NCBI GenBank assembly: GCA_963706515.1
Contig: CAVPMW010000030.1
Location: 124,001 to 188,000 of the forward strand
DNA from: CAVPMW01 sp963706515
GTDB taxonomy: Bacteria; Chloroflexota; Anaerolineae; Anaerolineales; UBA4823
Direction of reading: 5' to 3'
Length of the DNA stretch: 64,000 nucleotides
The stretch's first letter is position 1; every line of letters starts with the position of its first letter. This document shows positions 53,468-61,038 of the stretch, piece after piece. The notes beneath the pieces were generated by a model. It made no database searches. It was not told where the DNA came from and worked only from the letters and a program-made list of their open reading frames with translations. A program made the position numbers and the translations under genes.

Positions 53468-54907
53468 TCAACCGCTGATCTCCTTAAGCATTTCGCGGTC
53501 CATCCCATAGCTTTTCTGGAATGCCAGCGCCAATGGGTCGGGCGCCGTACCCCATTTCTCACAGGCAGCCTGGTACAGGGCGGGCCACCAGTTTTCCTTT
53601 CCAATCAGCCCCTGCTCCTTCCAGGCAATCCACTCCCCAAACACCTTCGACCAGCATCTCTCTGCGAAATCGAGCGCCTCAGCCCGGCTGGGCATCCCCG
53701 AGACGTACCACGCCTGACCGAACCGGGCGTGCAATACCTCGTCAGCCCAATCGAAATCCTGAAAGAGCTCCGCGAGAGGCTCGCCGGATTGCCCGGCGAC
53801 CTCCCATTCGTAGCGTTTGCCGGTGCGCTTCATCAATCCTTGCTCTATGGCGAAAAGCACCGCATGCCGCTCCCAGGGCTCGAGCTGGGTGTTGAGCGCC
53901 AGCGACCAGGTGAAGTTAATGCGCGCCAGCGCCGCCCAATCCAGCTCCAGCGAGTTGAACCCGACTTCGCCCATCATGGCGTGCCGGGCTTCATCCCACA
54001 GCTGGCGGGTAAGATCGCGGTAGTACTCCCAGGGCTTGCCTTCGGTCTGGACCAGGATGCTGGCCATCATCTCCGGGACGTCGATCTCGCGCAGGCGCTT
54101 GTAATAAAGCATCAATAGCTTGGCGTTCGCCGGGTAGCGCGGATCATACAAGAAAGCCTCGGCGTCGACCCCCATGTTATACGGGTCCAGGAAGCGCTCA
54201 TCCCTGCGGGGAACCGGGTCGTAGGTATAGGCTGGCGCTGGCTGCCAGCGCAGGGGAGGTCCGCCTCCCACCGTGCCAGCGCCGTCCAACCCGCCTGCCC
54301 AGCGGAGAAGGTCATCCAGATAGCTCAGCCAGGCAGCGGCATCTTCGTCCTGAGCGCTGCCCTGAGGGCTTTCGCCTTCGTCTCGCAGGCAGGCGATTGC
54401 CTTCGATCCGAAATCAGCCATATCAGCCAGCTCCAGCAGTGCGAAGCGGCACAGGCGGACGGTAGGAGAATCCGCCAGCGGGTTGGTATCCGCAATGTAC
54501 CGCTGCATCGCCCCTTGCAACGCTGGGATGGCCTTGCCATACAGGCCCAATATCAGCAGGGCGGTCTCCGGAGCAGCCAGGATCTCGTCAAAAAAGGCTT
54601 CCAGACCCGCGTGAGGCACCTGTTCCAGCCCGAGCGGCGGCTCACGTACTTCCGCCACCCGCGCCCTGAGCGCCGAGACGTGCTCGGAACACAGATAGGC
54701 GTGATAGCTGAAGGCCATCTTCAGCTCGTAGATCGGCTCGGATGTGATCCGGCTGGTGAAGATCCCCTGCAGGCGTTTGAAAGCGTAATGAAAGCACTTC
54801 AGCCTGCGCACACATTCCTCTACGGAGACGCCTTCGCGCATGGCATCTTCCATCGAGCATAGCCCGCCCAGGGGCGGCAGACCCCGGTAAGGTGTAGCTG
54901 CCATCAT
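53468..54907 (-). CDS. unrecognised large ferritin-like (diiron-type) protein
   Basis: About 479 residues. Adjacent ATGs at 54907 and 54904 follow AGGAGG (54913-54918), so the longer reading up to 55114 is not favoured. I do not recognise a named family. It is highly helical and carries motifs of the ferritin-like type: AYLCSEHVSALRARVAE, then LWDEARHAMMGEVGFNSLE (E-x-x-H), and DWADEVLHARFGQAWYVSGM (E-x-x-x-H). These could supply a two-metal site in two helix pairs. A low-complexity linker (about 215-260 of the mature start) separates the halves. Upstream gene of a set with a URO-D and a GH172 protein. An oxidase, hydroxylase or metal-storage role is possible. Confidence 0.6.
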   Translation of the reverse strand: MMAATPYRGLPPLGGLCSMEDAMREGVSVEECVRRLKCFHYAFKRLQGIFTSRITSEPIYELKMAFSYHAYLCSEHVSALRARVAEVREPPLGLEQVPHAGLEAFFDEILAAPETALLILGLYGKAIPALQGAMQRYIADTNPLADSPTVRLCRFALLELADMADFGSKAIACLRDEGESPQGSAQDEDAAAWLSYLDDLLRWAGGLDGAGTVGGGPPLRWQPAPAYTYDPVPRRDERFLDPYNMGVDAEAFLYDPRYPANAKLLMLYYKRLREIDVPEMMASILVQTEGKPWEYYRDLTRQLWDEARHAMMGEVGFNSLELDWAALARINFTWSLALNTQLEPWERHAVLFAIEQGLMKRTGKRYEWEVAGQSGEPLAELFQDFDWADEVLHARFGQAWYVSGMPSRAEALDFAERCWSKVFGEWIAWKEQGLIGKENWWPALYQAACEKWGTAPDPLALAFQKSYGMDREMLKEISG

Positions 54908-55136
54908 CCCGACCTCCTCTACCATTAATCTGGCTGGATCCCGGACAGCTTCAACAGGCTGCGCGGTCGGTAAGCATGCCTCCGGGTCACTTATAACTGG
55001 CAATGCTATGAAATTCTGCCAACCGATTGTATAGCATCTCCCAATTCTTTTCAACCTTTCCACAGGGCCTACCCGGCAATACTGACCCGCATGCTCGAGT
55101 GCGCTCATTACCATTGCTCACGAGCTTGTATAATTA

Positions 55137-55232
55137 CTAAGTACAGTCACATAAATTCGGTTGGATGTTCAGGTATTTTCCAAGGCTAATAATCGAAGCG
55201 ACTTCGTTATTAAGTTTTGTGACTGCACTTAG
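55137..55232. mobile_element. MITE-like element, second type
   Basis: About 96 bp with terminal inverted repeats CTAAGTACAGTCACATAA (left, from 55137) and TTTTGTGACTGCACTTAG (right, to 55232), 16 of 18 positions matching. A central hairpin reads AATAATCGAAG / ACTTCGTTATT. No coding capacity. It lies in the 333-bp gap 54908-55240 between divergent genes. The rest of the gap shows no gene; it contains the RBS region of the ferritin-like gene. Confidence 0.55.
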
Positions 55233-55240
55233 GGTCATCC

Positions 55241-56169
55241 GTGGGTGAAAGGACATACGGACAGATTATGTTGAAGGTGCATCGAATTTTTGTATCCTGG
55301 CAGGGGAAGCTATCTCGAGCCCTTCTGGCCGGTTCCCGACATGGGATTATTACCGGCACCACCTCCCGTGGAATTTTTATTAGACTTGACACGGATTGGA
55401 TCGTGTTCTTATCCTATGAAAGCTTCCATGGTCCCCTTACCCTGAACCTTTCCGGCGAGCTGTCAATCCTGCAGGGGGTGAAAGTCAACCACAAGGTAAT
55501 GATTGGGGCGGGAAAATCCAGATCCTTTCAACCGGGGTCGAGGTTGATTTCAGCAACGCCGAAACCTGGGAAGCGCCGCATCCACCAGATGTTTTTCTGC
55601 CCGCTGGTGATCGAGCTGGAGCCTTAAAGACGGTCGCCGGTCTCATTTTGTCTCAGAATAAGGAACCCGGTCTCTACCTGGTTCTGAACGATCTGCTCGG
55701 TCTTGAAATGGGCGGTCTGCAGCCGCTGCCCAGGCATTTCGAGCGGGTGGATTGCATCGGGCTGCTCCAGCTCCTCAAAACTGGCGACCTGGATGGGATT
55801 CTCGCCGCGTTGACGCCATTATTAGGGTTGGGAGCCGGGTTGACGCCAGCCGGGGACGACATGCTCCTGGGCCTGCTGCTGGCTTATCACCGTTGGGGAT
55901 CAGCGTTAAGACCTTCTTTCGATGTGGCGAAGCTGAGTGACCTTCTCAATCGGGCAGCGTCTCAGAAGACCACCCTGCTCAGCGCTAACCTGATCGCCTG
56001 CGCTTCTCAAGGACAGGCGGACGAGCGGTTAATCAGTGCGCTCGATGGGATGCTGACCGGGGACCCCGCGCCGGAGCAGTGCGCCCGCAGTTTATCCGGC
56101 TGGGGGAGTTCCTCAGGCTGCGATGCTCTGGTCGGGATGGCTTTGGCGATTCTTTCCGCTCAACCATAA
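55241..56169 (+). CDS. DUF2877 domain protein, one frame break
   Basis: The start is GTG 55241 (AGGG six bases upstream) or ATG 55268. The frame breaks near 55513: VMIGAGKS in the first frame, IQILSTGVEVDFSNAETWE in the second. Joined length is about 308 residues, normal for DUF2877. The diagnostic motif GLGAGLTPAGDDMLLG is at 55824-55871, and the C-terminus SLSGWGSSSGCDALVGMAL is typical. DUF2877 proteins usually sit with FdrA-like acyl-CoA synthetases and carbamate kinase in purine or allantoin breakdown, none of which is here, so its role is unclear. It begins 8 bp after a MITE-like element. Confidence 0.78.
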
Positions 56170-56348
56170 CCTGAACTACAATCTAGGTCTCGGGCAACCC
56201 CAGCAATCCAAGCTCGATGATATTCATATGTATGTTTTTCCTGGCACGGCAAAAAAGTCGCGTTATAATCGAACAGTTTCCAGTGTAAATTTATCATCTA
56301 ATATCCAATTAGCATACTTGGCAGTGTGGTCTGAAAAAGGAGGAAGAT

Positions 56349-57416
56349 ATGGCGCTAAAAGGCTATGGGGTGTTAAGAGGAAAAGTGCTCGATGGCACGC
56401 GCGAGGACGATCCCAACAGCCCGCACTACCAGGTGCATATGCTGTCCGGGACCACTCATTACCGGATTGCCGTCAATGTGAAATCCCAGACCACGCCCTC
56501 CGAGCTGTTGTTTCTGGTCGATGAAAACTTCCAGCACCCCATCCTGACCAAATTGTCCGCTTTAACATCGAAATTTACACCCCTGGTCAGCAAGCCCGAC
56601 AGCGGCTCGCTGGATTTCATCCGGGGCAACCTGTTCTCCCGTCTGGATATGCGGCAGTTGCCTTTCGACCTGCCCGGTCAGGATAACGACCTGAACGATA
56701 AGATGGAGCATTATGTCAACCGGGCCAAACTGGATCCGGAGGCGGAAGTATTCGCATTTGGTGTCCGCTGGGGGCCAGAAAATATTAAAGATAAGATCTT
56801 CAAATTTACACCCGGGAACGGCGTTCATGACATCCACATGAACCAGGGTAACAGCGGCAGCTTTAAATCAGATGATGGCGTCTGGCAAGATGGCGGGTTG
56901 ATCTTCCATTTCCCCAATCTGGACCAGTGGGTTGCTGTATTCCTGGCCTTCCAGTCACAGGCCTGGCACACCGACGACAAAACCGGTCATGCGCTTCCCA
57001 CACCGCCTGCGCCAGTCCCGGTTCCAACCCCACCCACACCCGTTCCAGTTCCCACTCCGCCCACACCCGTTCCGGTCCCAACTCCCGTTGGAACGGAATT
57101 CATTATTCGCATCGTCGGAGCGATGGTGAATCCGACCGGACCTGCGCCAGAAGCCGAGGCGGTTATCCTCCTGAACACCTCGCCGGACCCCATCGATCTG
57201 AACGGATGGGCGATCACGGATAAACAGAAAAATAAGCACGTCCTGTCCGGGACAATCGCGGCTGGTGGAGCCCTGACAGTTCCCGTGCTGCCGCCCGCCC
57301 AGCTCAGCAACAAAGGCGGGACGATTACCCTGCTCGACAAAGACGGATTGAAGGTGGATGGGGTAGCTTACACCGTGGAACAGGCCAAACGCGAAGGCTG
57401 GGTGATCGTGTTTTAG
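56349..57416 (+). CDS. DUF2278 (YukJ-like) protein with C-terminal lamin-tail domain
   Basis: 355 residues. ATG 56349 follows AGGAGG. Residues 1-215 match DUF2278: LKGYGVLRGKVLDG, HYQVHMLSGTTHYRIAVNVK, DNDLNDKMEHYVNRA and FGVRWGP, with GNGVHDIHMNQGN and DGGLIFHFPNLDQWVAVFLAF. A Pro/Val/Thr linker of three near-identical units (about 219-249) follows. Residues 255-355 look like a lamin-tail (LTD) beta-sandwich (AEAVILLNTSPDPIDLNGWA and KHVLSGTIAAGGALTV). No signal peptide. Such pairings occur in some bacteria; the function is unknown. A terminator hairpin lies 15 bp after the stop. Confidence 0.85.
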   Translation: MALKGYGVLRGKVLDGTREDDPNSPHYQVHMLSGTTHYRIAVNVKSQTTPSELLFLVDENFQHPILTKLSALTSKFTPLVSKPDSGSLDFIRGNLFSRLDMRQLPFDLPGQDNDLNDKMEHYVNRAKLDPEAEVFAFGVRWGPENIKDKIFKFTPGNGVHDIHMNQGNSGSFKSDDGVWQDGGLIFHFPNLDQWVAVFLAFQSQAWHTDDKTGHALPTPPAPVPVPTPPTPVPVPTPPTPVPVPTPVGTEFIIRIVGAMVNPTGPAPEAEAVILLNTSPDPIDLNGWAITDKQKNKHVLSGTIAAGGALTVPVLPPAQLSNKGGTITLLDKDGLKVDGVAYTVEQAKREGWVIVF

Positions 57417-57430
57417 TGTTTTTTAGAACT

Positions 57431-57468
57431 CAGCCGCCTTGGGAGGTAATACCCACTCAAGGCGGCTG
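57431..57468 (+). terminator. hairpin terminator after the DUF2278 gene
   Basis: Perfect 11-bp GC-rich arms CAGCCGCCTTG (57431-57441) and CAAGGCGGCTG (57458-57468) around a 16-base loop, followed by TGTTTG. A TTTTTTA run precedes it, so it could work in both directions. The stretch from here to 57624 contains no other feature I can support. Confidence 0.65.
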
Positions 57469-57624
57469 TGTTTGTAACGAGAAAGGTTCTCACTTCTTAC
57501 ACCACGCAATCAGAGTCATGTTTCGGTTGATCTTGACAACTGCGGCAACACCTTCAACCACTCAACTTCTGGGAGCGACCCGGGAAGCGTGACCCCTTCC
57601 AGGAACCACTTCCGCATGCTTCCT

Positions 57625-58179
57625 TCATTTGCATGCGTATATTACCCATCCTTTCTTCCCCTTCACATTCCAGCTTTCGTTGTACGTCTTTCCACACGCC
57701 CTGACGGTCACCTGATATTTATCGGCAACCCAGTTAAAAGTAACCAGCTTGCGCGGGGGCAGCGTTACGTTGTAGGTCATCCAGCCTTGAAGGCTTATCG
57801 TGGCTGGTTTAGTAGCATCCTCATTGAAAAATACCCAGGTTGCCGTTTTGCAGGCAGGGATCTTGAGCGCAGCAGCCGAACCCTTGACCTTCAAATTGCC
57901 CTTTTTCGGTTTATTCAGACAGCCAAGGTAGCTGTACTTGTACTTCCCCGCATCGATCGTCTTCGTGATCGTTGCCCCCTTCGGTACATAGATCGTGTAA
58001 TCCCGGGCGCCGTCTATGGTGACCGTCGTAGCTTTGGGCAGTGGGTTCGTAATCGTCAGCGTGACAGGTCCCGCTGCAGCTGCCAGGCTGGTCTGCACTG
58101 GCACCCAGAATGCTGCCGCGAACGAAACCAGTACAAGAACAACAAAGATCAATTGGGTCGTGCGAGCTTTCGTAGCCAT
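57625..58179 (-). CDS. small secreted protein of unknown function
   Basis: 184 residues from ATG 58179 (AGGAGG five bases upstream); an in-frame start at 58203 lies before that site. A signal peptide (LIFVVLVLVSFAAAFWVPV, cleavage near LAAAAG) precedes a beta-rich mature part: PLPKATTVTIDGARDYTIYV, GATITKTIDAGKYKYSYLG, PPRKLVTFNWVADKYQ. Three cysteines are in the mature part (YLGCLN, IPACKT, VRACGK) and a fourth in the terminal YACK, so two disulfides are possible. I do not recognise a family; it resembles short extracellular beta-sandwich modules that coat surfaces. Upstream 58180-58418 holds only the tail of the next gene's corrected frame and the promoter region. Confidence 0.72.
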   Translation of the reverse strand: MATKARTTQLIFVVLVLVSFAAAFWVPVQTSLAAAAGPVTLTITNPLPKATTVTIDGARDYTIYVPKGATITKTIDAGKYKYSYLGCLNKPKKGNLKVKGSAAALKIPACKTATWVFFNEDATKPATISLQGWMTYNVTLPPRKLVTFNWVADKYQVTVRACGKTYNESWNVKGKKGWVIYACK

Positions 58180-58418
58180 TTTTCCTCCTAAAAGCGAGCT
58201 CAAATCGAACCGGATTATTGGATAACCTCGGACAATTCATCAAGGTTTGTGCATATCCCTCCTTCTTATGGTTATAGAATCGCGGGTCAATCGTTCTGAC
58301 AGGTTGGGTCGCCCTCCATCCCAATTCGGTGCAGCTAAGGTGGATGTACAAGTGACAGGGTGAACGCTGAAATTATCGAAACGGATGTCGACGTCCGATT
58401 TGTCATAGCTAAACACGA

Positions 58419-60944
58419 CTAACCCATAAATAATGATCCTGTGTAGGTGCCATCATTTACACTTGCCAGAGGTTGCCCATTCGCAAAGGCATCAATGCTC
58501 GCTCCATTGCGAACTATCTTAAGATGATTTACCCCGCTTCCCGGGTTGATGGCCGGGGAAAATGCTTCGGCGAGTGTGACTAAAGACGTGGGGTCATACC
58601 GGTAGATACCGAACCAGCCGTCAGGATAAATCTCCACGGTGTAGAACGTGCTCCAATCCTGAGCGAGCCCAATGACAATCCCATACGAGCCGCTTACATT
58701 ATTTTGATTCCTTACATCGACATCCACGGCGTAATCGGATACCTGCAAGCCAGGCCGCACCCCAGCCCCATAATTTTTTGACCGCACCAGCAGCCGGTAC
58801 TCGCCATTGAGATATTCGTAGCGGACATTTCCTGTATCCGCTATCGGCCAGCCGCTCGCCGGGTTGCTGAAGTCATCTGAGTAGAGTGGAGAGCAGGGTG
58901 TAAGGCTTAACGGCAAGTAGCATATGTAATTTACATGATGAAGTTGATTACCTGAAACAGTGCTATTGAAGCGATTATCACCTTCATAAGAAGCGGTTAG
59001 AAATCGCTGACCAGGTGTATTCAGTCTGATTTGGCAATTGCCGGAGCCATTAATAAGAATACCCTGACAAGTCTCTAAGCCATCGCTTGCAGTAATAGTC
59101 ACCGAGCCGGTTGGCGTACCTGCACCGGGTGAGGCGACGGCGACACTGAATCCGACGGTTATTGGTTGGCCCGGGTTTGATGGATCGGGAGCGTTGGCGG
59201 TAATCGTGGCAGTTGTATTTGCCTTATCCACAATATGCAATGTTATTGTTTTGCTGGGATTAAAATTGGCATCTCCTACGTAGGTTGCTGTAAGATTGAT
59301 CGGTCCCGTTTCAGTTGGGATGATTAGGCAGCTTCCCAATCCATTCGAGAGAGCGGTATAGCATGTATAACCTCCGACATCGCTGACAACGATCACCATG
59401 CCCGTCGGTGTCTCCTGGGTGGATGTCACCCGAAAATTGACATCGATTGGTTGGCCAACCACAGATGGTTCGGGATTGACTGCTGTGATGGAAATCTCTG
59501 TTGAATAACCAACTTTAAGATTCAGCCCCGGCGAGACATTTCCGGAAAAGTTGGAATCTCCAGAATAGGTCGCTGTGATTGTATGGTTTCCCAGGGTAAG
59601 TGCGCTGACCGAGAGTGAAGCTGTACCTGTCATGTCTAGAGGACCCGATCCAAGGTTGCCTCCCTCATATGCAAAGGCAACCGTCCCTGTTGGAGTGCCC
59701 GTCTCTCCCTCGACGATGTGGGCGGTAAAGATAACCGGCTGACCCAGGACGGATGGGTTTGCTGAGGCGCTAAGTGATACAATTGTGCCCCCGAACTCAT
59801 AAGCACCGATGTCGCAAAACCCCCAGCGGGATGCTCCTCGCTGGTCGGTGGTCAATGGACCTGTGCTCCCGGCACAGCCGCTAGGGTTTCCAGCATTTAT
59901 CGCCAGGCTGCCAGGTAAGAGTGCATGTGTGCTGGTTGAGCCCCCATTATCTTGAAGCGGTCCCAGGTTGGCGTTGATGTTTATTTGGTCACCAGTTGTA
60001 GGTGTGAAATCACACCCTTCCGTGTTACCAATGATGTTATATCCACCGGATTGGATCGGTCCATTACAATCGGGGTTGCTGATACCTGTATTTCCCGCCA
60101 AAATGGTGTTTTTCAATACAGCACTGTTGCACCAGTAAGTCCTTAATCCGAATTCACCATTCCCAGTGATTGTTGAATTGCTGATGCTGATTGCACCAGT
60201 ACAATCAATTCCAACTCCACCGAGCGTATTTCCACTGATAGTGCTGTTCTCAATGAATGCCTCGCCATTGCTTATAACCCCAAACAGATTGTCACTGATA
60301 GTACTCGAGACCAAATTCAAGGTACCCAAGTAGTTCAGAATTCCCTGATCATTAGAGTTTCTAATCATTGTTCTGATAACAGTAAGATTTGCATACGAGG
60401 CGTCAATCGCACCATAGGATTGGATGTCCTCGATTAAGCTGTCGGCGATAGTAACGGTCGCATTACTTCCAATCATGATGCCGCCACCCCCTCCGCTGCT
60501 ATCACCAACCCCATGGATTATCTTAACTTTTTCGATCGAGGTAATTACACCATCTGCAATAATTATTCCCCTGCGTGCATCTTGTCCATCAATAACTGAA
60601 ATACTGTCTTGTGAAGTAAAATACACACCCCAACCTCCGGAGATCGAGACATTTTTATTCAGCTGGACGACTGTTGCTCCAGTGTTTGTATATATGCCCT
60701 CCGCGACATAAATTGTGTCACCTGAAGCTGCCTTCGCGATTGCCCCATTGATTGTTAAGCAAGGAGTTAGCTTACTGAGGCAATCATTGCCATCGCTCCC
60801 ACCTGGCTTTACATACCAGAGACTTGCGGCGCTAACTTGTTTTCCGTTCATAGGGAAGAGAAAAATGGCTACTGTTATCCATCCCAGGAGCTTTGCCAGC
60901 TTTGGAAAACCGTTCAGTCGATGAGTGACCTTGCTACCATTCAT
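58419..60944 (-). CDS. secreted right-handed beta-helix protein with Ig-like repeats and C-terminal laminin-G-like domain, 3' frame break
   Basis: 841 residues from ATG 60944 (GGAGG upstream); the longer in-frame start at 61037 is unlikely. Signal peptide (LGWITVAIFLFPMNGKQVSA) then LWYVKPGGSDGNDCLSKLTPC, the usual start of surface parallel beta-helix proteins. Repeated LTVIRTMIRNS / FIENSTISGNTLGG turns follow to about residue 370, ending in DQRGASRWGFCDIGAYEFG. Then come three Ig-like repeats (each ending TATYxGDxNF) and a concanavalin/laminin-G-like end (YSDDFSNPASGWP). The frame stops at 58419 after SLFMG, but another frame continues LVVFSYDKSDVDIRFDNFSV, so about 20 or more C-terminal residues are lost through an indel near 58422. 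Probably an outer-surface adhesin. Confidence 0.8.
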   Translation of the reverse strand: MNGSKVTHRLNGFPKLAKLLGWITVAIFLFPMNGKQVSAASLWYVKPGGSDGNDCLSKLTPCLTINGAIAKAASGDTIYVAEGIYTNTGATVVQLNKNVSISGGWGVYFTSQDSISVIDGQDARRGIIIADGVITSIEKVKIIHGVGDSSGGGGGIMIGSNATVTIADSLIEDIQSYGAIDASYANLTVIRTMIRNSNDQGILNYLGTLNLVSSTISDNLFGVISNGEAFIENSTISGNTLGGVGIDCTGAISISNSTITGNGEFGLRTYWCNSAVLKNTILAGNTGISNPDCNGPIQSGGYNIIGNTEGCDFTPTTGDQININANLGPLQDNGGSTSTHALLPGSLAINAGNPSGCAGSTGPLTTDQRGASRWGFCDIGAYEFGGTIVSLSASANPSVLGQPVIFTAHIVEGETGTPTGTVAFAYEGGNLGSGPLDMTGTASLSVSALTLGNHTITATYSGDSNFSGNVSPGLNLKVGYSTEISITAVNPEPSVVGQPIDVNFRVTSTQETPTGMVIVVSDVGGYTCYTALSNGLGSCLIIPTETGPINLTATYVGDANFNPSKTITLHIVDKANTTATITANAPDPSNPGQPITVGFSVAVASPGAGTPTGSVTITASDGLETCQGILINGSGNCQIRLNTPGQRFLTASYEGDNRFNSTVSGNQLHHVNYICYLPLSLTPCSPLYSDDFSNPASGWPIADTGNVRYEYLNGEYRLLVRSKNYGAGVRPGLQVSDYAVDVDVRNQNNVSGSYGIVIGLAQDWSTFYTVEIYPDGWFGIYRYDPTSLVTLAEAFSPAINPGSGVNHLKIVRNGASIDAFANGQPLASVNDGTYTGSLFMG

Positions 60945-61038
60945 TTTTTCCTCCAATACACCAAACTGATCTGCCATTTTCAATCCGTTGATTTCCAGTG
61001 AGCCTGTGGAGGCCAATTGTCTCGACCAGGCGCACACC

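Noticed and set aside
55000..55114. Upstream start of the ferritin-like gene at 55114
   Set aside because: ATGs at 54907/54904 have a strong AGGAGG; the extra 69 residues lack the conserved character of the rest.
57006..57089. Short tandem repeats as a possible CRISPR array
   Set aside because: The units are contiguous, coding, and make a Pro/Val/Thr linker; there are no spacers.
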